From positions 884,920,335 through 884,984,334 of the forward strand of contig OY856410.1 of the NCBI GenBank assembly GCA_963693085.1: 64,000 bases of DNA, given 5' to 3'. Positions 20,912 to 33,779 of this stretch are shown here, one piece after another (the first letter of the stretch is position 1; each line of letters begins with the position of its first letter). The notes beneath the pieces are model-generated. The model worked only from the letters and a program-made list of their open reading frames with translations, searched no databases and was not told the DNA's origin. This DNA comes from Alisma plantago-aquatica (taxonomy: Eukaryota; Streptophyta; Magnoliopsida; Alismatales; Alismataceae). The position numbers were made by a program, and so were the translations under genes.

Positions 20912-22254
20912 CCTCGATCAACTGGTTAGCATTTGCCTGAGATTCTTCATTGTTGATGGAGAACACTCTAGCCTATCTCCTCTCTCCAGCTGGTGGTACT
21001 TCGGCTGGGGGTGCTGCAGCTACAGGTTGTGCTGCCACGGGCTGTGCCCCTAAAGGTCCTCTCAGGTCAGGCTGCGGGCAATTGGCGATGAGGTGTCCTT
21101 CTTGTTGGCACCGGTAGCATACCCTCTTCTTGAAGCGGCACTCACCGGTGTGCCACCTTCCGCAGGTGCGGCATCGAGGCCGGTTGTTCTCTTGATGAGG
21201 TTTCCCTTTCCCTCCAAGTCTTCCTTTGGCCTGGTGACGCCCGTGACCTTTCTTGTGGTTGTTCTTCTGACCTTGAGCTCCTTCACTGAAGCCCAAGTAT
21301 CCCTTGGATTGATTCTGTGTAGGCATCACCGTCCTTTCCATGTCCAAGGCGGTGTTGTAAGCTTCAGCGAAGGTCTTTGGCTTGCTAGCCATCACATGGG
21401 GCTTGATGGCGGGATGTAGACGCTCTATGAAATGGTCCACCCTCCTCTCTTCATCCATCATGTGCCCGAAACGTTCCAGTATACGGAATTTGCGACCAAA
21501 GTCCGCCACGGATGAGCTTCCTTGTGTCATGTTGGTGAACTCCCTTTCCTTCTCTTTCTTAGCTGAGACGGGGATGAATCTGGCGGTGAAGATGGTCTTG
21601 AAGTCGGTCCACGCCATCGGTTCCTCGCTTAGGTCTCTCCCAGTGATATGGTTCTCCGACCATATCTTAGTTGCACCTTCCAAAAGGTGAGTAGCAAACA
21701 GAACTTTCTTGTTGGGCTGCACCTCAAGCATGAGGAACCCGTTCTCGACTGCAAGCAGCCAAGCCTCAGCCTTGTCGACCACTTCAGTCTTGTCTTCCCC
21801 CCCAGAACTTCTCGACGTTCAGCTTAACGAAGTCCAGGATGGTAACTCCCAGTCGAGGGCGGACAGGGAGTGGCTCACCTTTCTCATCTCTAACTATGTC
21901 CCTCAGAGCCAGGGCATGAATAGCCTCAGTCAGCCGCTTCTGTTGTTCCATCCATTCAGTGGCGTGGACTACCATTGTCGGTTCGGAACTAACAAACTGA
22001 TCCTCCTCCATCTGAGCTTCTTCCTCGTACTCATGTTGCTCTTCATATTCCGGTCCACCCTCTTGCTCAAGGTTGTTGAAAGGTATGGGCTCGGGAATGG
22101 GTATCTCACGCACAGTCTCTTCAGGTCTTTTCCTCTTCTTAGAGGTCTCGCCCCCATGGTTCCGCTTCTGCTTCTCGGAGGATCCACTCTCCTTGCGGGG
22201 AAGTCCTCCTCCACTTGTAGCAATCGAAATTGCCACAGTCTTAGTACGAGCCAT
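20912..22254 (-). pseudogene. Chromovirus gag, copy 2
   Basis: Same architecture as copy 1: ATG at 22254 (MARTKTV), an acidic N-terminal part, the G7 shift at the equivalent of 13637-13643 (21797-21803), the gag core and two zinc knuckles (CX2CX3HX3C and CX2CX4HX4C). A private TAG at 20973-20975 replaces the glutamine codon of RRQARVF, cutting the tail before the intron-like spacer. A conserved tryptophan in KIWWENH is serine here. The copy therefore needs a frame repair and loss of this stop to make Gag-Pol. Confidence 0.9.
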
Positions 22255-22713
22255 CTACATAAGCATAATCAAACAACCACTTAGTTTATCATTAAACTAA
22301 TTATACTTATGCCGGTGATGTCTCATTACGTATCTTTTATTTATTTGATGGAGGATTCCTTAAATTCCTAACTTACTTGCCCAAACCACATGAGGGTGAG
22401 GAAGAGAGAGAAACCTGAATCCTGAAGACCTTAAAAGAATTGAGTTGAGAAGGGATGAACAAGATGAGAGAGTCCTAAAGGTATCTTATTTCGAGTCTTA
22501 ACCTAAGACATCAGCCAGGAAGTCACACGATTCGGGAGTCCTCGTATTCTGACTAGCGGTGCGGAGGAAAATTTTGCCAGCCCCCGGATGTGATCCTTTT
22601 CTAGTCACCTCAGTCTTTTGGAAAATCCTCTAATAACTCCCTCGGTTCTATGGAATTTGTAAAATTTAATAATTATTAATGATTAGATGAAGAACCTATG
22701 CTCTGTTACCAAT
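22255..22713 (-). other. Chromovirus leader, copy 2, with primer-binding site
   Basis: Nearly identical to the copy 1 leader. The Met-type primer site lies at 22695-22711 on the minus strand, next to the end of LTR-B. Nothing else is seen. Confidence 0.75.
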
Positions 22714-25591
22714 TGTAACGACCCCGCCTCTCGGTAACCCCCAATTAAGGGCGATCGGAAGGTCGAAATCGTTAACCAATTACAGGATCAAAGGTTCAAC
22801 GAATAATCACTTATAATTATGAAATTCTACTAAACTAAACTGAATATTGGCAGAAAAATTTAAACTTGGTTACCTTTGAAAAACTTGGAGATTCTAAGTA
22901 TCCATTGCTTGAATCTACTCTATCTAATCCTCCTGGCACTTTACTTTTTATTTTGCAATGTGTCGGTTTACTGTTTGTTCCTTTAGGATTCATACCTAAA
23001 ATGCCGACAAATAAAAACACGATCAGCACAAAGCTGGTATGTGGGGGATCACAAAATTGGTTCAACTATATTAACAATGTAGGTAACCAATTACCATTAA
23101 ACAATCAAATTATATTTTAAGCAGTACTACTCAATCTCTTCATATCCCTTATCTCTGTAGTGTCCCTGCAGTGGACATGGATATCACCATCATCACTTGG
23201 TGGATCTTCATTATACCCTGCATGATCCTGCCTGACTGGTAGACCAATACCTAGGGTTGAGTTTCATGGCACTTCCCGTAGAAAATCCAATCTCTAACTC
23301 GATATGACTTGATGGACCTACCTCCTTGGTAGCCATTTACTAAGTCATTTACAGACCTGAAGGCCTACCCCATTGGTAGCCTTTTACTAGGTCATCCATC
23401 AAACTACAGAAGGGACTGAGATCTGAGCTAGTAGGCATAACTTATTATGTGATAGTCATATTCACTTTACCGATTGCATGAATTAAAACATCCAACAGTT
23501 TAATTCAGTTCATGATGAAATCATAGACAAAATCCTGGAAAACTACATCGGTTAGTCATAAGCGTAACCACATACCTCCTACTGCAGTTTTAGATATAGA
23601 ATCAAGATTGTTGAAAGAGAATATCCAATTAAGCAAGCAAAGGCACAGAAACCCTAAATAAAAGTACAAATTCACTTTTACTAGTATTTATCCAGTATCA
23701 TTATGTCCCTTAGGGTTTCTATCCAATTTTAAGGTTTTCCTGAAAATTAGGGTTTTACTTTCATTCTCGAGTACTATGAACCCTAATTTACCAAAAACAC
23801 TAAAACCCCTAAATTATCTCCTTTTAACATTCCTAACAGTTTTACAGTTATTGTTGAGCAAATTACTAGAATAACAAGGTTCCCTTTTCTTTAATCTTAA
23901 ATTAGGGTTTTTATGTACATTATCTCCCCTTTAAGACATAAACCCTAATTTTAGGCACATATGCAATTAAAACGGATTAAGATTTCATATTATTAATAAA
24001 CAGGTTAATATCCCTCTACTCAACCTATTAGGTTACAAAGAAACACCTTTTCCATGTAATTAGGGTTTCTAATTAATTTGGAATGCATTTTACTATCCAT
24101 TAAATTACTTTTGCAAAACGAACTGGAATTGGATGCCACAATTATTTTTAACAGATTCCTTGAAATTTTCTACCCAACTTTCATATATAACTTTTCCCTA
24201 TACGAGATTCCTAGTAATTACTAGGATTTTAGCAAGAAAACTCATTTATCTGTAATTTTGGTTAGAGATAGATTTTTACCAAAAAAACTCGGGTGTTAGA
24301 TCAGTGCTCCGATGCGCCCCACGTCGATCTGACGCTCCGCGTCGCAAGCCTCCACTAACTCGGTGGCGCGTCCTACTTCTCGCCCTTAGCCGCTAGATCT
24401 CGATCGAATGCTCGAAGTCGCGAGCGTCCTGACTTATCCGGCCACCGCCAGATCCTGATCCGACACTCCGCGTCGAGTGCTCCCTAAGTTAAGCGCGTCG
24501 CCCTGGGGCCCATTGGATTGTGCCTCGGTCCACGTTGGTCCAAGATCGGAGGGCTGCTGGTCGTCGTCCTCTCCTTCTTCTTCAAAGAATCAGCGGCGGC
24601 GCCGCACGGACCTCCTCTCTGGAGCTAGGGTAATCAGGAGGGAGAGAGGGCTTCGAGGGGTTATAAGTGGCCGGCTGGATGCGTTAGGGTGAGAGAAACC
24701 ACCCGAGGCCTATTTATAGGCTAGGGGAGGGTCTCTTCTAGGGTCCCAGACCTCGCCGCCAACCCTGGTTCTTACCCAATTGGGCGTTTTGGATATACAC
24801 CGCCAAAGATGGCAAAACTGGGGTCAAAGCTCTTCGTCTGGGTCTCCCAAACCTGATGGGACTATCATCCCAAGTGCTCATGCACCAAGGTGAAAGGAAA
24901 ATCGAGGGGAAAAACCTCTGTAGACGCACTACAGTTCTTGTCCCTCTGGGACTCTAGGCAATAGTCGGGTTAGTTGGATCAAAATCCAACGGCTCAGATC
25001 ATCCACGTTCAAACCAAAAAGGGAAAGAATTCCCAATAAAACAAGGAAAATCCTTATTTTAAAGCTAACTTGGAAATTAAATAACTCTCAATCCATAAGT
25101 CCTTTTGGCCTCAAATTTTAAAGGAAAATCATTCTCACGTTTATCTCTCATTGTGAAAAAATTAGGAGTCATTATTCAAATGAAACGAGTCCTTTACTTT
25201 AGTTTCAAGTTATCCTTTAATTAATGGTATTTTCCACCTTTTCTTTATTTCCTTGGCCATTATCTAATTATTCTGAGTTCCTTGAACCCCAAGGAACCCT
25301 TATAACACGAAATTATATTTTTGGAAATTATCTTTTCGCCTTTTTAACCATTCTTTCCTCTTTTCTTATATATTCTATTTTCCCATTGAAATTCTTTATT
25401 AAAAAGGAACTCCTTTTTCATTTTCTTTTTATTATTCTTTCAAATGGGCTTAATGGCCAACAAGGCCCATCAAACAACATGCAAGGCTTTCATTCACGAA
25501 ATTAATCATACAATCAAACATAATTCTTATTTATGTCTTTAATAGAGATTTACAAATCTCATTACATTTATTAGAAAATGAGGTTATAACA
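22714..25591 (-). repeat. Chromovirus LTR-B, 2878 bp, shared by copies 2 and 3
   Basis: Same ends as LTR-A. It acts as 5' LTR of copy 2 and 3' LTR of copy 3. TATA box at 24710-24719 (minus). A 1-nt loss near 23657 shifts the offset to LTR-A from 8160 to 8159. The telobox cluster is retained. Confidence 0.92.
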
Positions 25592-28500
25592 TCCTCCCCT
25601 CCTTATAGGAATTTTGCCCTCAAAATTCAAACTATCAAGCAAACAATTCCGGGTATGTTTTCTCCATGTCTTCCTTCAGCTCCCATGTAGCCTCATCCTC
25701 TCCATGGTTCTTCTAAAGAACCTTTACCATCTCTATATTCTTGCATCTGAGTTCTTTCACCTTGGTATCTAGAATCCGCAAAGGTGACTCAGGATAGGTC
25801 AGCTTCCCTTGAAGCTCAATAGGCTCAATGCTCAGCACATGGCTTGGATCTTGCACATATCGCTTTAGGTTAGACACGTGAAACACATCATGCATCATAC
25901 TATACTGAGGGGTTAATGCCAAACGGTATGCAGCTTCACCAATCCGTTCTAACACCTCGAACAGACCCACATATCGGGGACTCAACTTTCCTCTATTCTT
26001 AGCTATAGCTCGGAGCGGTCGGATTTTCAAAAACACATGGTCTCCCACAGTGAAATGCACATCAGTCTGCTTTGCATCAGCATATGACTTTTGTCGATCC
26101 TGGGCTCTCTTTAGCCTTTGCTTGATCAACGCCACTTTATCAGCATACACTTGGAGCTCATCTGACCTCAACGGGGTCCTCTCACCCACATCATCCCAGT
26201 GAAGTGGTGACCGACACAGTCTCCCGTACAAAGCTTCATACGGAGGCATCCCGATACTGGCTTGGTAGCTGTTGTTATAGGCAAACTCTGCTAAAGGTAA
26301 GTATTGCTCCCATGAGCCTCCCCAATCGAGCACACAAGCTCTCAATAGATCCTCTAAGGTCTGGATCGTCCTTTCTGACTGACCATCTGTTTGGGGATGA
26401 TATGTGGTACTAAACTTTAACCTTGTACCCAGTTCCTCTTGAACCTGCTTCCACAACTTGGAAGTAAACTTGGGATCTCTATCAGAAATGATCGATCTTG
26501 GCACGCCTTGCAAACGAACTATCTCTCTAATATACAGCTCAGCTAAGTCTGACACCTTAGCTGTGGTCTTCAAGGCAAGGAAGTGTGCTGACTTGGTAAG
26601 AAGATCTACCACGACCCATATCGCATCATGACCTCTCTTGGTCCGGGGTAGACCCACCACAAAATCCATGGTGATCTGCTCCCACTTCCACTCTGGAATT
26701 TCTATTGACTGTAAAAGTCCGTCGGGTCGCTGGTGTTCAGCCTTCACCATCTGGTAGGTAAGACAACTAGCCACCCATGACGCAATGTCTTTCTTCATTC
26801 TTGGCCACCAGAAGAACCGTTGTAAGTCCTTGTACATCTTAGTAATTCCGGGGTGCACTGTGTATTTGGATCCATGAGCCTCTTGCAGAATACACTCTTT
26901 TATTGGTAAATCTTCTGGTACCCAAATGCGATTCTCAAACCTGATTCCCCCGTCTACCCCCAAGGATAACCGGGTTTGTGGCTTCATCATCAAAACTTTC
27001 ATCTTATCAAGATCTTCACTGGTCAACTGTGCTGCTACGATCTCACTCAACAACTCAGATTGAATCTGAATATTAGCCAACCTAACTCGGTCCTCTAGAA
27101 GTTGCGGAGTCCATTCCACAAGTACCTCCAAACTTTTCCACTGGTTGGACAGAACAGCTGCACACTTAAGCTGCTTCCGACTCAAAGCATCGGCTATGAC
27201 ATTCGCCTTACCAGGATGATAGGCAATGGTGAAGTCGTAATCCTTCATGTACTCCATCCATCGTCGTTGTTGTAGGTTCAGGTCTCTCTGTGTCAGCAGG
27301 TACTTCAAGCTTTTATGGTCAGTGAAGATCTCGAAGGTAGCACCGTACAGGTAGTGTCGCCATATCTTCAAGGCGTGTATGATAGCAGCTAACTCTAGGT
27401 CATGTGTCGGGTAATTCACCTCATTTGTCTTGAGCTGTCGAGAAGAATATGCAACCACATGCCGATCTTGTTCCAACACACAGCCAAGTCCCATTTTGGA
27501 AGCATCGGTGAATATCATGAAACCCTCATTACCAGAAGGCAGAGACAACACAGGAGCGGTAGTCAGCTTCTCCTTCAATTCCTGGAATCGAGCTTCACAT
27601 ACTTCAGACCACACGAACTTCACATCCTTCTGAGTCAACATGGTCAGCGGTAGAGCTGTCTTGGAGAAATCCTTGATGAAGCGTCGGTAGTATCCGGCCA
27701 ACCCCAAGAAGCTGCGAATCTCGGAGGGGTTCTTCGGTGCCGGCCAGTCTCGAACGGCCGATACTTTGGCTGGATCTATGGCGATCGTTCCTCCTGAGAT
27801 GATGTGTCCAAGAAACATGACTCGGTCCAACCAAAACTTACATTTCGAGAAATTTCCGAAAAACTTATGCTTTCTCAGGATATGAAGGACTCTACCCAGG
27901 TGGTCACGGTGTTGGGCTAGGTCATCCGAATACACTAAGATGTCATCTATGAACACTATCACAAAAGAGTCAAGGAAAGGCTGGAACACATTGTTCATGA
28001 GGTTCATAAAGACACTAGGTGCATTGGACAATCCAAACGGCATGACCACAATCTCATAGTGGCCATATCGGGTTTTGAAAGCCGTTTTGGGTATATCCTC
28101 ACTTGTCACTCTCACCTGGTGGTATCCTGACCTCAAATCGATTTTGGAAAAGACTCGAGCTGATTTGAGTTGATCGAACAGGTCATCTATCCTAGGCAAA
28201 GGATACTTGTTCTTGATGGTTGCTTGGTTGATCGTCCGATAGTCAATACACATCCGCAGTGACCCATCCTTCTTTTTCACAAAAAGGACTGGAGCACCCC
28301 AAGGTGATGTACTGGGTCGGATAAACCCCTTATCCAACAACTCTTGCAACTGGGTTTTCAACTCAAGCAACTCTGCAGGGGCCATTCTATAGGGTGCCTT
28401 AGATATAGGGTTAGTCCCAGGAGCTAATTCAATTGAGAAGTCTACCTCCCGCTCAGGGGAATCCCTGGTAGATCATCTGGAAAAACATCGGCATACTCCC

Positions 28501-28682
28501 GTACCACCTCTATGTCCTCTAAGGATTGCCCCTTGACCTAGGGTGTGGTGACTATGGCTAAGTAGGCTCGACAACCCTTGGATAGCATCCGTTCAGCTTT
28601 CAAAGCGGACACATAAAGGCTAGTTGTCACATCTTTCCTTCCTCGAATGGTGAAGTGTGGATAGCCATTTTTCCTAATAAGA
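25592..28682 (-). pseudogene. Chromovirus copy 3: pol only, 5' truncated in the protease region
   Basis: Homology to copy 2 runs from the polypurine tract to 28682, where it stops abruptly (copy 2 continues AAGAATC, here AAGAGGTC). The RT-RNase H-integrase frame is open for 890 codons from 28385 and lacks the TGA that breaks copies 1 and 2. It is ended at 25713-25715 by a TAG inside the chromodomain (tryptophan codon of VLWKHH). Upstream are a 1-nt loss in a G run near 28457 and a TAG near 28539. Protease, gag and the 5' LTR are missing. Residues such as RDWPAP match the family consensus, where copies 1 and 2 have T. Confidence 0.93.
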
Positions 28683-30315
28683 GGTCATAATAATCGGTAG
28701 GATGATCCAATGAAGACATGTTATGTATGAAAATTGATCAAGAGAATGCAAGGAATGCAATAAAAATATCATTAAGGCCTAAATATGCTTATAACTTGAA
28801 AAGGTAAGTAAAGATGCTATCTTTAATAGTTTTAATTAATTTAAAAACCTAATTTGGAAGATTAATGGATCTAATGATGCTCAATGACTATTATGAGTAA
28901 AGTTTATCCTTTTGGAATAAAAAGGGTGGATTAGATCTAATTGGATGATGTTTGTTCATAATTTTCTCAATTAGGGTTCAATGATTATAAAAGTGGATTA
29001 ATGGACTTAAAAACCCTAATTTTAATAACTATGAGGTTTATGGATTTAAATATGGAAATCAATCAAGTAGGCATGAAAATGATGTTCTTGAACTAATTTG
29101 TTAATAAAGATCCTTAATTGAGTAATTAGGGTTTTTATGAGTAGAAAAGAGCTTTTAGGGTTTGTTGACCTAAAAAGGGTAAAATTGGAAAGTGAAACCC
29201 TAAAGAAACCCTAGAATGGAATCCCAAGTCAATAAAAGATGTTTGGATGAGATTATAATAGTTAGATGTTATATATGCTTTACAAAATCAAGTTTCTTGA
29301 TCTATTGCTTGGCTTGATTGATTGGACTTCTTGATTGGATTAGCTACCTTGATTGATTTTGAGACTGCCAAATTAGGTATGTGGTTATGCCTAAGATTAT
29401 CCATTTTAGTTTCACATGGTTTCTTAGAGATTTCCTCACATGGTTGAAATTATATGCTTGCTTGTTTATTTCATTCCATGTAATCTTTAAAGTGACTATA
29501 ATTATCACACTATATATGAACATGACTAGCCCAAATCTAGTCCACCTCTGGATCTATAGAAAGGCCATCTACTTGGATAGGGGAAGGCATATTTTGGTAC
29601 CATCCTGAATAGGGGGTACATGAGAAGACACCCTCCTAGATAGGGGGAGACATGAGAAGTCACCCACCTAGATAGGGGGAGACATGATGAAGTCACCCGC
29701 TTGCATAGGGGGAAACATGATGAAGTCATCCACCTAGATAGGGGGAGACATGATGAAGTCACCCGCCTAGATAGAAGGAGACATGATGAAGTCATCCACA
29801 TGGATAGAGGAAGATAGTGAATATTGCAGTATGAGGCCCTAAGGTGTTAAGACAGAGAGTGGAGAAACCTAGATTGGGTAGTCATTGTAAAAATGTTAAA
29901 TTTGGCTTGTTAAACATTAATTGTTAAATAATGTTGTTGGAATTATTTATGAGATTTTGTTTCCCCACATATCGGTATGACTTGTCATACTGACCGATGT
30001 TTTGATTGTCGGCATTTTTAGGATAATCTTGATGGAAATAAGATATTCAAAGAAATAAGACATTGCAAGCAACTAAATGAAGTAAGTCTGAAGGATATAG
30101 ATAGATGGTATACTTCTCAGTAAATTCGAGAAACCATATTTTGTAAACTTTAGAAAAATATTTTTTTTTAATCCTACACAAAGTTTAGTTAGTTGAGTAA
30201 AATTTATTAATTATTTCCTATTATGTACAAATACATTTGATCCTATTTTTGGGATAATGACTTTAGTTTCTTGGGCTCCCTTAACTAGGGGTTGTCGGGC
30301 AATGGGGTTGTTACA
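28683..30315 (+). repeat. Diverged chromovirus-type LTR (R/U5 part), opposite orientation
   Basis: Landmarks of LTR-A appear here in order on the + strand: teloboxes at about 28975-29210, GGTATGTGGTTATGC near 29375, a block of short repeats (29571-29817), CCACATA...TTGTCGGCATTTTTAGG near 29970-30025, and the terminal GGGGTTGTTACA ending at 30315. U3 and the TATA box are missing, because the left side is cut where copy 3 joins. Identity to LTR-A is low, so it is an older relative. No gag or pol follows on its right. Confidence 0.65.
29571..29817. repeat. 33-bp minisatellite, about 6-7 units
   Basis: Units start at 29606, 29637, 29669, 29702, 29735 and 29768, with a diverged unit before and a partial one after. 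Four are 33 bp and two are 32 bp. Each has the form TAGATAGGGGGAGACATG followed by ATGAAGTCACCC. The minus frame reads through as an 11-residue repeat, but there is no other sign of a protein. LTR-A has only two diverged repeats (GGTAGCC, ACTAAGTCAT) at the matching place, so the array appears to be an expansion in this LTR. Confidence 0.85.
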
Positions 30316-33300
30316 CTTAGTTGGGAAGACTTGTCCCTTAGTTGGCTGAAAAGATGGTTTCCAAGATTCTAGTTGAGGTGGCCCTTTGCTACATTCCTAC
30401 CATTGATCACAACGTGTAAGTGCTTGACCTTATACTCTATTTGGGCTAATGTAACCCCACTTTCAGCCTAGTCACTATTGATTTCACATGTTGGTTGGTC
30501 GACTAAAATACCCATTCAGCAAAGAAATATCTAAAGTGGACCTATATACAACATATAACCATTTAACTCCTATATAAGACCATGTGTCTATCCGAAGCCT
30601 AATATGAACATTGTTCCACAAAATGAAAATCACAAATGACTAGAGAAGAAGATGATTAGACGTGACTTAAAAATGTTTGGTGGATTCCAGATAAGAATGT
30701 TATGCCTAATTGATTGATCTAGAAATTGGATCTGAGTATGTTTTTAGTTATTCATCATGTAGTCTCTTCTTTCTCTACTCAAAGTCATTGTGGTAAAAAC
30801 CCTCCATGATTCCTAATAGAAACCTGAGTTCTTGTAATTGATCCTTATTTTCCATATTTTGATATAGATTGAGGTTGGGTGGATTTGGTGGAAGGAAATC
30901 CACTTTGTTAGAGATTTGGAGCTAAGGCTTGAATCTCCATGTTCTTCCACTATAAAAACTTGATCATTTACATTTCAGTGGTCTAATTCCTTTTTTAGAG
31001 GTTGTTTTGATGTGTTCTCTATCTCATTCTGCTATACTAATGAAAGTGAATGCCACTTGAGCTAAACTAGAAGTTTAGGAGGAATCATGGTAAGGAAAAT
31101 GGGAACCACATTTTTTTTCTTATACATTAGCATACTATTATGTTTTGGATATATAGATATATTCTTTTTACTCTATCTAAACTTACTTAATTATGTTGAT
31201 TTCAATTAATCTAGCTAGTTTATAATATTCATAGTTTTGATAAAACTGATCTCAAATGAAGATATCTTGAATAAAATATTATGTGTTTCTTTCTTATAGG
31301 TATATAATGATATTATTGATCTACTGACAAATCCTCATCCACAACCATGAAAGGACTCATTTATGTGAAGTATAGTTGATGATGATGAAAATGGTCAGGT
31401 ATAACATGTATGGACTTCAAATTAGGGTTGTTCTCTTGATATTAAGTCTTATCATAAATATATGTAGAGAGACATAGAAATCGTATTCAAATGCTAAAAT
31501 ATGACTTGCTAGAATGAATTCCAAAAGAAATCTAATTAGTTGATATGACATGTAAACATAGAACTTTTATAGTTGTCTAATCATGAGAAGTTTATTGGAG
31601 TAGTATATTGTTATACATGAGAATGGGAACCCTCGTTAGATGGAGTCACCTCAAATTTCCAAAATTATTTATAAATGAGTTTGGATGACTTTCTATCTCA
31701 ATTTGACATAACATTCTTATACATGTGATGAATTATAAAGAATGAGAATTTGCACTATATTCAGTAAGTCTATTGACGTTGGGTGACTTGGCATGCCTAT
31801 ACTTTTTATTACTTATTGTGATATGATTTGGTTCCAATTCTTGAGTACTTGAGTTCAGATTTGGATTTACATAGGTTATTGGCCAATGACCTCCTATAAT
31901 TTTATAATCTTAAATTGAGACATGAAAAGATCTTAGTGGGACTAGTAACCATACGACTGTATACAATGGGATAATGGATTTCTATACATTAGCTATATGT
32001 TGGATACTATGATCCATGTTAATCAAGTGAAAGATAAGAATAGATGATTACATTTCTAATCAAGGTTATTAAATATTGTCTATAGCTCTAATATTGTTAT
32101 GCATGCTACTACTATTATATTTTGTTCATGATAGGATATTGTGACAATAACATATGGTTAATAAAAACAAATCACATTGCATACTTCCATCCCTCTGTCG
32201 GATGTGAAGGATTCATTGGACTATTTTCTCATGCTCATTTTTTAACACTTTTAGGGTCTCAACAACCCCATATGATATCTCAGTAAGGATTAGCCACTCT
32301 TGTAGAATTAGTAGAAGGAAGAACTCACCTTGAGGTGTGACATGTAGTCTTGTAGTGGAGTCATCCCCATACATTGATGTGTAAGAGAGGATTTGGTTTT
32401 AATCAAATGTGAATGTTTGGGTGACCTCAGTCTTTAGACATGCTAATCAATGATATTGGGTTATGGTGGCAGATTTCAATATATTACCATCCATAGGAAA
32501 TTTAATTCTTCCAAATACCACAATTATATCATAATTAGCACGAAATTGGTCAAAAGAATTCATTAGTGTAGATATTCTTTAGAGAATATATATCATAAAA
32601 GGATATGAACCACTCACCATATTTCCACACATATTCAGTTTTATACTTACTTACCAACACCACTAAGGATTGATATCTCCTTGTAAAAACAACATCTATC
32701 CAAGGTTATAACTCATATTAGACTAATAATATATAAGAGGAAACATAACCTTATGACATCCCTAGACTAAAGGCCTTGAGAAAATGATATTAAAAGGAAT
32801 GATTGGAATCCCATATCACCAAGGTGCACTACCTTTTCAAGTATGTCATCAATACGTAAATTTTAGTTAAGTCTACTCAAAATGGAGTAGTACTAGGATG
32901 AGTGACCTAACAGGAAGTTGAACATGGGTTGTATGTGAGTGAGGACAAAGCATGCAACCGATGCTAGTGGGGGTCTTCTGGACAATTAGTGGGGTTGATA
33001 CAATGCTAGCTTCTAACCTAGATTGTCTCTAGTGAGCACAATATTTAGTTTTGATGCAGTAAAAAAGATTTCATGACTTGTTTTTCAGTGTGTAGGAAAT
33101 CAACATAACAATGTCAGTTATACCGACTTCTAAGTTGATGGCATCAGTATGCTACAAAAATATAATCAAGAAATTCACAATAAAATCTTGGTAGATTCAA
33201 CATATCAGTTGGTACCATCAAGATTAAATTTTGGCTGAGATATGATAGGTGTGTCAGTTGATATAGGGAAATGTTAGAGGAACCGACCCTCTGTTAGAAC

Positions 33301-33779
33301 CACTGAGACATGTGAAAGGAGGAATTTTTTTCCTAGAATCTAATGGCTACAAATGCATGTCTCTAATGGTTTCAAGTGCAAACCTATAGCTTTCACCTAA
33401 TTTCTCTACCACCAACTTAGGTGATATGAGGGTTGGTACCATCAAAAATTGAGAAGTCTCAGTACGAATGGAGAATATCGAGAGTTCATGAATAGGAATT
33501 GATGTCAGTACCATCAATACCAAGTCATGGAATTGACTTTTTTACTAATATGTTGCTTCTCATCTTTATAGAGAGGGGTGATTCATTTATTATCTCCACA
33601 CCAAAGAAACTCCTTCTCTAGCACTACTTTCCATGCAAATACAATTAAGAATCTCCAACTATAGGGTGTATCATCTACACTAATCTCTCTTTCTCTTCTC
33701 ATGGAAAGAAAGAACCCTCATCAAGAAAGATCTTCCTATTACATGACCCTTTATGTACTTGTCCCCATGTCGAATGCCA
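30316..33779. other. No recognisable feature
   Basis: AT-rich sequence with stops in all frames. I see no conserved domain or repeat. A TATA-like CTTTATAGAG near 33570 sits about 200 bp upstream of the ORF remnant at 33780 and could belong to its old LTR, but this is a guess. Confidence 0.4.

Larger units (their letters stand above)
17433..22713 (-). mobile_element. Chromovirus copy 2, complete internal region between LTR-A and LTR-B
   Basis: This is the only copy with both LTRs; the whole element spans 14554-25591 (about 11.0 kb). The C-terminal chromodomain, long LTRs and Met primer site place it among chromoviruses, most likely the Tekay/Del lineage (the lineage call is from family knowledge). 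It carries the G7 shift in gag, a TAG in gag and a TGA in pol, so it is not autonomous as it stands. Target-site duplications cannot be read, because both LTRs abut further internal regions of the same family. Confidence 0.93.

Noticed and set aside
29526..29801. 91-codon repetitive minus-strand ORF (11-residue repeat)
   Set aside because: A by-product of the 33-bp minisatellite in an LTR; the units at 32 bp would break the frame and there is no start context.
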